From a bacterium (GTDB taxonomy: Bacteria; Patescibacteriota; Microgenomatia; Daviesbacterales; UBA10151): 46,574 nucleotides of DNA. The position numbers were made by a program, and so were the translations under genes. The stretch is taken from positions 1 through 46,574 of the forward strand of contig JAJYIE010000007.1 in the NCBI GenBank assembly GCA_021790255.1, written 5' to 3'. How positions within the stretch are numbered: position 1 is the first letter of the stretch; each line of letters starts with the position of its first letter. The notes beneath the pieces were generated by a model. That model had not been told where the DNA came from. It worked only from the letters and a program-made list of their open reading frames with translations, and did not search any database. This document shows, one piece after another, positions 33,597 to 41,179 of this stretch.

Positions 33597-34967
33597 ATGG
33601 GCGAACAGATTTTGGAGAAGGTGGTTGGGGCGCCGGCTGCGGCTTTGGATAAAACCCTGACTACCTCTCAGGAAATTACTACGGCAATTTCCAACAAAGC
33701 AGAGCTGGGAAAAGCCCGCAGCTACTGGCAAACACTGGGACCGGGGCTAACCACCGGAGCAGCCGATGATGACCCGTCCGGTGTCGGAACATATTCTCAG
33801 GCGGGAGCCCAATATGGGCTGCAGCTTTTGTGGTTGGCAAGTTGCACCTTTCCGCTGATGGCAGTTGTACAGGAAATGTGCGCCCGTATCGGCTTGGTTA
33901 CCGGGCGCGGTCTTGCTGGCAATATTCGCCTTTATTTTCCGCGCTGGGTGATCCATCTTTGCACTATACTGCTTTTCGCTGCCAATACCTTTAATATCGG
34001 AGCAGACCTGGGGGCAATGGCTAAGGCTGCCCAACTGCTCATGCCTGAGTTAAATTTTACCCTGGCCGTAGTAGGCTTTACCGTCCTTTCTCTAACACTG
34101 CAAATTTTCGTTCCTTATGCAAAATATGCCCGTTACCTGAAATGGCTGGCGCTGATCCTTCTTTCTTATGTTTTTGCAATGGTGACCATTGATTTGAACT
34201 GGTCAAACGTCTTACGGCACAGCTTCCTGCCGACTTTTAATTTTACGAGAGATAAGCTGATGATTATTACCGGAGTGCTGGGGACAACAATCTCACCGTA
34301 TTTGTTTTTCTGGCAGACTTCACAGGAAGTAGAAGTGCAGATAATGGAGGGGAAAACAACAATCGAATCTCGCCAGGAAGAGACCAGCAAATCTGAAGTT
34401 ACATCCATGCGCACTGATGTCTGGTCAGGCATGTTTTTATCAAACCTGGTCATGTTTGCCATTATCGCTACCTGCGCCGCGGCCTTAAATTCCGTCGGCG
34501 TTACAAATATTCAAAGCGCTGCTGATGCCGCTATGGCACTAAAACCAATTGCAGGCAACGAAGCTTACCTGTTGTTTACGCTGGGTATTGTCGGAACAGG
34601 GCTTTTGGCTGTGCCGATTCTGGCTGGTTCTGCATCATATGCTATCTCCGAAAGCTTTGGGTGGAGGTACGGCCTGAGCCGCAAACTAGGTGAAGCGTAT
34701 TCTTTTTACGGAGTTATTATGATTTCTACCCTGATCGGGCTGGCGGTGAATTTCATCGGGCTGGACCCCATTAAGGCCTTGATTTATTCAGCAGTGGGCA
34801 ACGGATTGATAGCTCCGGTTATCCTGGTGCTGATTGTCCTCATCAGCCGGGATAGGAAAGTTATGGGGAAATGGGCCAATGGGCTGCTCACCAACATTTT
34901 AGGCTGGCTCATCACCGGCCTGATGGTCGTTTCGGGAGTAGCAACAATTATTTCGCTGATGAGCTAG
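33597..34967 (+). CDS. NRAMP-family divalent metal transporter, divergent TM6
   Basis: 456 residues with about eleven helices after a 40-residue cytoplasmic N-terminus. Helix 1 has GPGLTTGAADDDPSGVGTYS, with the DP metal-binding pair at residues 59-60 but Ser-Gly where classical Mn/Fe transporters have Gly-Asn. Helix 6 reads GTTISPYLFFWQTSQEVE, so the metal-selective Met of the usual MPH motif is missing. This composition points to the NRAMP-related branch, some of which move Mg2+ rather than Mn2+, but specificity is inferred. A TTGACG/TAACCT promoter and AAAGGA lie upstream. The 3' end overlaps the convergent small gene by 20 bases. Confidence 0.88.
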   Translation: MGEQILEKVVGAPAAALDKTLTTSQEITTAISNKAELGKARSYWQTLGPGLTTGAADDDPSGVGTYSQAGAQYGLQLLWLASCTFPLMAVVQEMCARIGLVTGRGLAGNIRLYFPRWVIHLCTILLFAANTFNIGADLGAMAKAAQLLMPELNFTLAVVGFTVLSLTLQIFVPYAKYARYLKWLALILLSYVFAMVTIDLNWSNVLRHSFLPTFNFTRDKLMIITGVLGTTISPYLFFWQTSQEVEVQIMEGKTTIESRQEETSKSEVTSMRTDVWSGMFLSNLVMFAIIATCAAALNSVGVTNIQSAADAAMALKPIAGNEAYLLFTLGIVGTGLLAVPILAGSASYAISESFGWRYGLSRKLGEAYSFYGVIMISTLIGLAVNFIGLDPIKALIYSAVGNGLIAPVILVLIVLISRDRKVMGKWANGLLTNILGWLITGLMVVSGVATIISLMS

Positions 34968-35184
34968 GCGGTTTTGCAGATTGAGCAGGCTGGGAGCCAG
35001 AACCATCGTTAATATTTACATTTATCCTGTCCGGAATATTTACTACCGTGCTCCTGGGTATACCACGAAGCAGAGGAACCACGTAGTAGAGAATGATGAT
35101 GACAATAATTAGAAATAAGATCAACCCGACCAGGAAATTTATTCGGCTTTTAGGTTGAGGCTCCTGCGGCGGCGGATTGTTCAC
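34948..35184 (-). CDS. Small proline-rich membrane protein
   Basis: 78 residues from a GTG start. A Pro/Gln-rich N-terminus, one helix (FLVGLILFLIIVIIILYYVV) and an outside tail with IPDRINVNINDGSGS. A good AAAGGAGG lies about 21 bases before the GTG, too far for ideal spacing, so initiation at another codon (ATA or ATT) in between is possible. It overlaps the NRAMP 3' end by 20 bases. No family recognised. Confidence 0.5.
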   Translation of the reverse strand: MNNPPPQEPQPKSRINFLVGLILFLIIVIIILYYVVPLLRGIPRSTVVNIPDRINVNINDGSGSQPAQSAKPPSSSAK

Positions 35185-35342
35185 AATGACCGCTATGGCA
35201 ACTCGCCTCCTTTAACTTGGATTTTAAGGGGGTCAAAGTGAAAATAGAAAAATGATATTAGCGTTTAGTAAGAACCCAGAGAAGCTTTTTTCCCAAAAAC
35301 TTGAAATTTTTGAAAATTATGGGATAATATGCGGAGTTTGCC

Positions 35343-35822
35343 ATGCCTAGACAAAGGAAAAAGCAGCCCGTCCGGGATACTACCTATCCGATCAAACAGC
35401 TTACCCGCTCACAGCGTGACCGGGTTATTGCCGGAGTAGCGGGCGGTTTGGGTGAATACTTTGATATTGATCCGACCCTTATACGGATGGTTTTCATACT
35501 TATTACAATCTTCGGTGGCTCAGGGGTTATTATCTACCTTGCTCTTTGGCTTATTATACCTCCATACCGCCAGGCCAGGTTTAGTGAAAATGGCCTGGAG
35601 GGCGATATCCAAAAGGTGCGCGATAAAACAATGCGGATCAGAAACGAAATTCGTTTCTCCTCACATCGTCCGAGTGCCAGAATTTGGTGGGGAATTCTGA
35701 TTACAGTTGCCGGTTTTCTATTCCTGTTTAATAACTTCGGCTTTTTTACGATCTTTGATTTTACAAAGATCTGGCCTCTGATTTTGATAATTTTTGGAGT
35801 AATAATTTTACTGAGGAAGTAA
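35343..35822 (+). CDS. PspC-domain envelope stress protein
   Basis: 159 residues. The PspC domain (residues 17-75) has LTRSQRDRVIAGVAGGLGEYFDIDPTLIRMVFI, a defining signature, with one helix. A basic linker is followed by two helices (IWWGILITVAGFLFLFNNFGFF and FTKIWPLILIIFGVIILL) of the LiaI/LiaF-TM type. Members sense or respond to membrane stress. It lies 3 bases before the toastrack gene, forming a two-gene operon. TTGAAA at 35301 and GATAAT at 35323-35328 give a short leader of about 8 bases. Confidence 0.9.
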   Translation: MPRQRKKQPVRDTTYPIKQLTRSQRDRVIAGVAGGLGEYFDIDPTLIRMVFILITIFGGSGVIIYLALWLIIPPYRQARFSENGLEGDIQKVRDKTMRIRNEIRFSSHRPSARIWWGILITVAGFLFLFNNFGFFTIFDFTKIWPLILIIFGVIILLRK

Positions 35823-35825
35823 ACG

Positions 35826-36881
35826 ATGGAAGGAAGGTCCCACGTCAAATTACCCAAATCGGGAAAAAAACAGTATCAGCAGGAAAAGACCGCTAAATTT
35901 ACTTTGCTGCCTTTTGACCGTCCCAACTTGCTCTGGGCGGCTGTTCTGATTTTATCCGGAGCAGTATTTTTGATGAATAACTTCGGCTTGCTTCCGTGGA
36001 GCCTGTGGGGATTTCTCTGGCGATTCTGGCCATTATTTCTTGTTTTCGGCGGTTTGCAGGTGGTGTTTGGCAGCACGCCTTACCGTCGGGTTTTGCTGAT
36101 TCAAACTGGTCTGATTCTTCTGCTTTTCATTTTTCTGCTCGGGTTATCCCTCCAGGTTTCATCTTTTAAAAACTGGTTTGCCGATCAGTTTTCCGGTGTC
36201 CAGCTTGAAAATATCAACAGGTATGCTGATGTTGCCCAAACAAAAGAAATTACCTTAGGAGAGAACAGACTGCAGAAGGTGACATCCCGCAAGATAAACC
36301 TGAATCTGCCTGGCGGAGAAATGAAAGTTGTTGACAGTGCCAACAGCTATTATTTAAAGCTTGACTCTTCTTTTTATAAAGGTCTGGGTGAGCCGAATGT
36401 CAGCAGCGACCTCCGGCAGGGGATTTTAAATATTAACTTTGATACTGATCCGAACGTCAGGCTACCGCTGGGTCCCTTAAACCAGATAAAATATGACTTT
36501 GATCTGGGTGAGCCTATCGTCAACTCAGATCTCGCTATCAAAGTCGGAGCAGGAAGAGCAACCGTAGAACTGGAAAGAATGACCCTCAATAAGTTTGTTT
36601 TAAATATGGGGGCCGGAACGGCCGATGTAGTCATTAAAGGGAATGCTGTCCCCACTGGAGGTATGAATGTGAGGGTGGGAGCAGGGTCCGTCTATATTCA
36701 GATCCCGTCTGATGTGACTGTAAAGATTACGCACAATGTCGGTATGGGGACTTTATGGTTCAACCAAACAAACGTCAGCGGCAAAGGAGTACTACAGCCT
36801 GCTAATTTTAGCTCTTCAGGCAGGTCCCTGGAGATGAACGTAGAGGTTGGGGCAGGTGTGGTAAATATTGAGACTGATTAA
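35826..36881 (+). CDS. LiaF/toastrack-domain cell-envelope stress protein
   Basis: 351 residues. An N-terminal basic segment precedes two pairs of helices (NLLWAAVLILSGAVFLMNNF, then FWPLFLVFGGLQVVFG and LLIQTGLILLLFIFLLG). The outer part (residues 130-350) is a beta-helical toastrack domain with repeating VGAGRATVEL, MGAGTADVVI, VGAGSVYIQI, VGMGTLWF and VGAGVVNIE strands. Toastrack domains partner with PspC and Lia systems. The adjacent PspC protein shares the same LiaI-like helix text (LFNNFGFF versus LMNNFGLL), so the two likely arose by domain sharing and act in one membrane complex. Confidence 0.88.
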   Translation: MEGRSHVKLPKSGKKQYQQEKTAKFTLLPFDRPNLLWAAVLILSGAVFLMNNFGLLPWSLWGFLWRFWPLFLVFGGLQVVFGSTPYRRVLLIQTGLILLLFIFLLGLSLQVSSFKNWFADQFSGVQLENINRYADVAQTKEITLGENRLQKVTSRKINLNLPGGEMKVVDSANSYYLKLDSSFYKGLGEPNVSSDLRQGILNINFDTDPNVRLPLGPLNQIKYDFDLGEPIVNSDLAIKVGAGRATVELERMTLNKFVLNMGAGTADVVIKGNAVPTGGMNVRVGAGSVYIQIPSDVTVKITHNVGMGTLWFNQTNVSGKGVLQPANFSSSGRSLEMNVEVGAGVVNIETD

Positions 36882-36882
36882 A

Positions 36883-36906
36883 AATCCGGCGGATTCTTCT
36901 TTTATC
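36883..36906 (+). terminator. Weak intrinsic terminator
   Basis: AATCC-GGC-GGATT hairpin at 36883-36895 directly after the toastrack stop, then a T-rich tail (CTTCTTTTATC). The stem is short, so activity is uncertain. Confidence 0.4.
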
Positions 36907-36979
36907 TTACTCTACTGTGATTTTCCCTTAACCTGATTAGGCTAAAAGCGGCTGTGATAACGATTACTTTGGGATTATT

Positions 36980-37231
36980 ATGCATGCTTTGGATAAGCAG
37001 GAGATTAGAGGAGGAATGCTTGCAACCATTTTTTCCGGGATGATCGGTGCGCTTTTGGGTAGATTTTCGGCGCGGATTTTACTGGGTATTACCAGGCTGG
37101 GTATAAGCCTTTTTCCGACCGACGTTTCTCTTGGAGAGGGTCTCGTCATCTCTTTTTTCTATCGTATCTTTGCCCGGGGAGTTGCTGATTTAACCGGCAG
37201 TAAGGGCGGAGAAAGCAATGTTTGTCCGTAA
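36980..37231 (+). CDS. Small hypothetical membrane-associated protein
   Basis: 83 residues, MHALDKQEIRGGMLATIF at the start with hydrophobic stretches near residues 13-30 and 48-64. AGAGGAGG lies inside the frame just before an internal ATG at 37016 with only 1-base spacing, so the start is unclear. The last 70 bases run antisense to the tail of the decayed L,D-transpeptidase. No family is recognisable. Confidence 0.35.
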   Translation: MHALDKQEIRGGMLATIFSGMIGALLGRFSARILLGITRLGISLFPTDVSLGEGLVISFFYRIFARGVADLTGSKGGESNVCP

Positions 37232-37510
37232 ATTGTAATCGTGGTAGAGAAGTCAATCCAGTTATAAAGTAATGTAGCATCAGGTGTCGGCAAGTTAACA
37301 CAGCCGTGGCTCATCGGGTGGCCGAAATTGTGATGCCAGTAAGTACCGTAGAGACATTATGTAAATCATAAGCTGGTCGGTCAGATCAACTTCCACTTTT
37401 TTCCCTGATGGCGACCGGGCTAAAACATGGTTGGAAGGTGATGTAAAGAAAGGTGGGGGCATGAAAATAATTATCAGCGCAGCAATAATTCGGCACCAAA
37501 AAGCTATCAT
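37159..37510 (-). pseudogene. Decayed L,D-transpeptidase (YkuD)
   Basis: On the minus strand the 5' part encodes a signal-like helix and SGKKVEVDLTDQLMIY, the start of a YkuD domain. After about 10 bases the other frame resumes with YGTYWHHNFGHPMSHGCVNL, the catalytic block with the Cys of SHGCVNL, and DATLLYNWIDF. The roughly 80 residues that normally separate these parts are gone and the frames differ, so one internal deletion inactivated the gene. L,D-transpeptidases crosslink peptidoglycan (3-3 links). Confidence 0.72.
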
Positions 37511-37594
37511 GGTGGCAGATGTAACACTTAAAGTTTAGAAGACGGCATAAGTTTGTAAGGCTATAGCAAGGGTTTACGGAGGCTGAATTTGAAG

Positions 37595-37600
37595 TATAAT
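37595..37600 (+). promoter_or_regulatory. -10 element of ABC exporter operon
   Basis: A perfect TATAAT ends 6 bases before the ATG at 37607, again predicting a leaderless mRNA; the in-frame TTG at 37589 lies upstream of the start of transcription. Confidence 0.55.
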
Positions 37601-37606
37601 AATTTG

Positions 37607-38410
37607 ATGGATAGTAATATTGTTGCAGTCACTGATCTTGTAAAAAAATATGGTGATCTTTTGGCGGTAAACAATATCTCCTTTGATGTTAAAAAGGGAG
37701 AAATATTTGCGTTCCTCGGCCCCAATGGCGCCGGTAAAACTACGACCATTAAAATGTTGACCACACTGCTGCAGCCGACCGACGGTCGCATCCTTTTGAA
37801 TGGAATTGACCCGGTGGTTGATTCCCATAAAGCCCGTCAAACATTTGGTATTGTTTTTCAGGACCCTAGCCTGGACGATGAGTTGACAGCCTGGGAAAAT
37901 CTGGAATTTCATGGTGTTTTATACGGAGTTCCTGCCTCTGTACGCCACTCACGGATTGAGGAACTGCTGAAATTTGTGGAATTGTGGGAGCGCAAAGACC
38001 ACCTGGTTAAAACTTTTTCCGGGGGGATGAAAAGAAGATTGGAAATTGCCCGGGGGCTGCTGCACCATCCGAAAATTTTCTTCCTGGATGAGCCGACCCA
38101 GGGGCTAGATCCACAAACCCGCAACGGCATCTGGAATTACATTAAAAATTTGAATAAAGAAGAGGGGATAACGATCTTTTTTACCACACATTATATGGAG
38201 GAAGCGGAAAAGGTGGCACAGCGGGTGGCGGTTATTGACCACGGCCGGATTGTTGCAAAAGGCAGCCCTGAGGAGCTAAAAAAACAAACCGGCAAAGATT
38301 CATTGGAAGATGCCTTTTTGTCTTTGACCGGACATGCAATCAGGGATGAGGAGGCGGGTGCAATCGACAGAATGAGAATGCACCGCGGTATGTGGGGAGG
38401 AAGACACTGA
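37607..38410 (+). CDS. ABC-2 type transporter ATP-binding protein (DrrA-like)
   Basis: 267 residues. Walker A is GPNGAGKTT, the Q-loop lies in GIVFQDPSLDDELTAWENL, the signature is TFSGGMKRRLEIARGLLHHP, Walker B is IFFLDEPTQGLDPQTR and the switch region is FFTTHYMEEAE. The SGGMKRRLEIAR form and the DPSLDDELT text are typical of DrrA/NodI-type exporters. It overlaps the permease by 1 base (TGATG). The cargo could be a drug, lipid or polysaccharide. Confidence 0.93.
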   Translation: MDSNIVAVTDLVKKYGDLLAVNNISFDVKKGEIFAFLGPNGAGKTTTIKMLTTLLQPTDGRILLNGIDPVVDSHKARQTFGIVFQDPSLDDELTAWENLEFHGVLYGVPASVRHSRIEELLKFVELWERKDHLVKTFSGGMKRRLEIARGLLHHPKIFFLDEPTQGLDPQTRNGIWNYIKNLNKEEGITIFFTTHYMEEAEKVAQRVAVIDHGRIVAKGSPEELKKQTGKDSLEDAFLSLTGHAIRDEEAGAIDRMRMHRGMWGGRH

Positions 38411-39153
38411 TGGCCATTTACATTATGTGGCTGAGGCAGTTGAAGAGGTATTTTCGTAACCGCTCGCGGATCGTGGGTTCGCTTGGCCAGCCGCTGCTTT
38501 TTCTGGTCGCTCTGGGGTTTGGCCTGGGCCCGGTTTTCAAGCGGGCCGGCCAGGGAAATTACCTGGAATTTTTGGCTCCTGGGATTATCGCCATGGGGGT
38601 TTTATTTACAGCCATTTTCTCCGGAGTGGAAATTATCTGGGATAGACAGTTCGGATTTTTGAAGGAAACTTTGGTTGCTCCGGTTTCGCGCCTGGAAATT
38701 ATGGTTGGACGAACCCTGGGCGGGGCCACCGTGGCGGCTTTGCAGGGGGTAATTGTTTTGCTGCTGTCGCTTTTAATAGGATTTCGACCGGGTGAGTGGT
38801 CGATGTTGCCACTGGCTTTTGTCTTTATGTTTTTAATTGCCCTGCTTTTTACGGCACTAGGTACAGCCATTGCTTCGCTTTTGGAGGATATGCAGGGCTT
38901 TCAGCTGATTATGAACTTTCTGGTTATGCCCTTTTTCTTTTTGTCCGGGGCGCTTTTTCCATTAAACGGTCTGCCGTCCACATTTAATATGATAATAAGC
39001 ATTGACCCTCTTTCTTATGGGGTTGACGGTTTACGGGCAACCCTGGACGGAACATCCCATTTCGGATTGTCAGTGGATTTTGCCGTGCTGGCAGTACTTA
39101 CAGGTATTATTTTAGTCATCGGCAGCTATTTGTTTTCCAAAATACAAATCTAG
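38410..39153 (+). CDS. ABC-2 type permease (DrrB-like)
   Basis: 247 residues from ATG 38410, which follows GGAGGAAG and overlaps the ATPase stop. There are six helices. The start MAIYIMWLRQLKRYFRNRSRI and the FLAPGIIAMGVLFTAIFSGVEIIWDRQFG and FFFLSGALFPLNGLP blocks are hallmarks of the ABC2_membrane family (DrrB, NodJ). It forms the membrane part of the exporter encoded with the ATPase; no periplasmic adaptor is needed. Confidence 0.93.
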   Translation: MAIYIMWLRQLKRYFRNRSRIVGSLGQPLLFLVALGFGLGPVFKRAGQGNYLEFLAPGIIAMGVLFTAIFSGVEIIWDRQFGFLKETLVAPVSRLEIMVGRTLGGATVAALQGVIVLLLSLLIGFRPGEWSMLPLAFVFMFLIALLFTALGTAIASLLEDMQGFQLIMNFLVMPFFFLSGALFPLNGLPSTFNMIISIDPLSYGVDGLRATLDGTSHFGLSVDFAVLAVLTGIILVIGSYLFSKIQI

Positions 39154-39387
39154 CAGGGAATATTCTCATTATATGCTTCTATTTCCACCAGTTCTAAACC
39201 AAGGATTAAGGCAATTGAAATTACCAGGCCTGACGTTAAGGATATTGACCTGGCCGGTATGGCTGCCTTTGTCTGGGGTAAGAGATAAGATGATAAAGAA
39301 AGAATAGATCTGCATCAGGAGACAGTAAAGGCCTTAAAAGAGTACTTGAAGATCAACAAAAAACCGGAGGCGAATTCTTGTGATTAA
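39154..39387 (+). pseudogene. Tyrosine recombinase (integrase) fragment
   Basis: In one frame the translation reads KAIEITRPDVKDIDLAGMAAFVWGK, a stop (TAA at 39286-39288), then DDKERIDLHQETVKALKEYL. This matches the part of XerC/D-type recombinases from the L-R-x-E-L helix region to the GKGxKER-x-x-PLH-x-x-x-xxALxxYL block. The N-terminal domain and the C-terminal HxxR/Tyr box are absent. It lies right at the border between ordinary chromosomal genes and the accessory region and is best read as an old integration scar. Confidence 0.6.
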
Positions 39388-39484
39388 GCGTTAGCGAATA
39401 TCCTAAACATTAAGACTTAGGGTTTTTAATGAAAAAATTTTATGATTTTGGACTGATTAAAAAAGAAAAAAGAAAGGAAAAAAT

Positions 39485-39739
39485 TTAAGAAAATTTTTTA
39501 TTTAGATGAAGGATAACTTTTTTCTGAATGACATGAAAGTTTTTCAGGAAAAGATAAGCAAGGAAAATAGAAAAGAAATAAACAACATACATCGCTGTGT
39601 TGTCACCTATAGGTTCTAAAGGACCTCGTAAATGGGTAGCACGTAAAAAAATGATTAAAACAATTGAAATGGCATAGAAGGGAATATATCCCAAAATTAA
39701 GGAAATTATGACGAAAAACAGAGTTTTAAGAAAAGACAT
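39485..39739 (-). CDS. Small two- or three-helix membrane protein
   Basis: 84 residues with helices near residues 4-32 and 48-66 and a basic C-terminus (KKVILHLNKKFS). It has a perfect extended -10 (TGG-TATAAT) ending 6 bases before the ATG, so it is a real, leaderless gene even in the accessory zone. It is divergent from the gene at 39779. No domain is recognised. Confidence 0.6.
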   Translation of the reverse strand: MSFLKTLFFVIISLILGYIPFYAISIVLIIFLRATHLRGPLEPIGDNTAMYVVYFFSIFLAYLFLKNFHVIQKKVILHLNKKFS

Positions 39740-39745
39740 AGACGA

Positions 39746-39754
39746 ATTATACCA
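39746..39754 (-). promoter_or_regulatory. Extended -10 promoter, leaderless
   Basis: Minus-strand TGG-TATAAT, 6 bases before the ATG at 39739. Confidence 0.55.
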
Positions 39755-39778
39755 CTCTCATAAAGGAAGGACTGTACA

Positions 39779-40237
39779 ATGTTACCCAGCTTAAATTCAA
39801 CTGAAAATGCAGGAAGTGCCCAATTAACTCCCCAAGCTCAGGCACAGGCTAACCAGAATTGGAATAATTTTGTGAATATGGTTGTTAGTGATCTCCCACG
39901 AAATATGTGGTCAGGAACACCCTTAAGAAACTTTTTCGGAGTTACGCCAGCTTACGCAACTGATTACACGCCTCCATCTACCAATACTGGTGGTTCGACT
40001 GGTAGCTCTATGCGTGACCAGTTTAACCCCGCCTTAAATGCCGGAACATATAAAGGAAGGGGCCCTAACTCTGCTTGGGTAGACCTTCAGGCCAAATGTG
40101 GTATTTTGACAACACCTTTAAAACCACCTATAGCGATAAAAGTGGTGGTGAAGAAACCTAAAATTGATAGAAGCCAAACAGTTCCGGCCATAACGGTAAA
40201 TCTAGTTAATATATTATTATCCATTTTAATTTTCTGA
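39779..40237 (+). CDS. Hypothetical protein with Gln/Asn- and Ser/Thr-rich N-terminus
   Basis: 152 residues. AAAGGAAGG lies 6 bases before the ATG. The N-terminal half is rich in Gln, Asn and Ala (LTPQAQAQANQNWNNF), then a Thr/Ser/Gly linker (YTPPSTNTGGSTGSS) and a C-terminal hydrophobic stretch (VNLVNILLSILIF). No signal peptide is seen. It may be a truncated or relict surface protein. The 3' end overlaps the convergent receiver-domain gene by 12 bases. Confidence 0.5.
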   Translation: MLPSLNSTENAGSAQLTPQAQAQANQNWNNFVNMVVSDLPRNMWSGTPLRNFFGVTPAYATDYTPPSTNTGGSTGSSMRDQFNPALNAGTYKGRGPNSAWVDLQAKCGILTTPLKPPIAIKVVVKKPKIDRSQTVPAITVNLVNILLSILIF

Positions 40238-40642
40238 GAGAGGCATCTCCCTAATCATTCCCTCAATTGTTCTAGTCACTTCCTCAGCAAACTCATCAAG
40301 ATACATGAAGTCCTTTAATACTGATTTTTTAACGCCTCGTTTACTAACCTCCTCGTTGAATTTGGGAACAGAAGAGATTGCTATAACTTTTTCAGCCCCA
40401 AACTTTTCTATATCCAAAACATGGAAAGACCCGCCTAACTTGCAATCCCTATCAAGCAGGATAATATCAAACTTAGCCTTGGGATTATGATTAACAAAAT
40501 TTTCTACTTGTAGGTAGTCTGTTAGGACAACCAAAGAGAAGTAATAAGGTTGATCTTCTTCTAATTTTGCTAAGTGACCAATAATCTTAGAAAGAGTTTT
40601 CAGGTCGTCTTCTAGAATTAAGATTGTTTTTGTAATTATCAT
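40226..40642 (-). CDS. Stand-alone response-regulator receiver domain
   Basis: 138 residues made of one REC domain. The acidic pocket is E11-D12-D13 (ILILEDD), the phospho-acceptor is Asp64 in DIILLDRDCKLGG, the switch Ser is at residue 90 (VIAISSV) and the conserved Lys is Lys110 (SVLKDF). No output domain follows. Its ATG overlaps the stop of the decayed nuclease gene upstream (ATGA), so both were once one operon. Single-REC proteins next to helicase/nuclease genes occur in defence or mobile islands; the function here is unproven. Confidence 0.75.
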   Translation of the reverse strand: MIITKTILILEDDLKTLSKIIGHLAKLEEDQPYYFSLVVLTDYLQVENFVNHNPKAKFDIILLDRDCKLGGSFHVLDIEKFGAEKVIAISSVPKFNEEVSKRGVKKSVLKDFMYLDEFAEEVTRTIEGMIREMPLSEN

Positions 40643-40990
40643 CCTTGAAGTAGAGAATTAAGCCTTCGCCTCCATTCATCCTCGAATATAATCTCAAACG
40701 GATACTTTTATTCTTAAAAGCTAATTTTAGTTCTTCCCATTTTTTCTCGGCAACCATAGTGTTGCAGATATTAAAGACTGCTTTCTTATAGGCTGTATCT
40801 TCGTTTTTAAGATGTAAACCCTTTGCTTCGGCAATAAATACTCTTCATACTCAGTCCCTTTTGTGTATCAGCTTCAGTAAAGATAAAATCAGGATAGATT
40901 TTTTGCTTCCTCCAGCCCTGAATAGCATAATCTCTTCTTGGAATATTCCTATACCAGAAAAAGACTGTTATAGCAGGCCAATCGTACTAT
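40639..40990 (-). pseudogene. C-terminal remnant of type III restriction/helicase-type nuclease
   Basis: On the minus strand three frames must be joined: VFFWYRNIPRRDYAIQGW with KIYPDFIF, then TEYEE, then VFIAEAKGLHLKNEDTAYKK, and finally FEIIFEDEWRRRLNSLLQG ending in the TGA that overlaps the receiver gene. The PDF and EAKG pair is the PD-(D/E)XK nuclease signature, and the WYRN, GW, KGxHLxxxDTxYKK text resembles the C-terminus of type III restriction (Res) subunits. At least three frameshifts separate the parts and no helicase domain is upstream, so it is a dead fragment unless the sequence has errors. Confidence 0.6.
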
Positions 40991-41153
40991 TTTAATCCTC
41001 AAAATCCCGTTTGGGGTGGCTGGATAGACGCAGTTCGAACCCAGCTTCAGGAATTTGTGCCTCTTTATATAATACCAAACTACGGTGATAAATACGGAGA
41101 AGAGTATAACCAAATTTAGACAAAATATTATTTTAAGCCTAATGATTATTAAC

Positions 41154-41167
41154 AATTATTAATAATT
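41154..41167. repeat. 14-base AT-only perfect palindrome
   Basis: AATTATTAATAATT lies between the nuclease remnant and the zinc-ribbon gene start at 41180; candidate operator or chance in AT-rich DNA. Confidence 0.3.
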
Positions 41168-41179
41168 AAGGTAAAAAAT

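Noticed and set aside
32000-33600. Alternative genetic code (TGA as Trp or Gly), suggested by the in-frame TGA at 33218
   Set aside because: A TAA also interrupts the same frame and many intact genes here end in TGA.
41015-41110. tRNA-like stretch on the minus strand (GGTTCGAA followed by CCAGCCACC)
   Set aside because: The T-stem and anticodon stem do not pair, so no cloverleaf can be drawn; at best an eroded tRNA scar.
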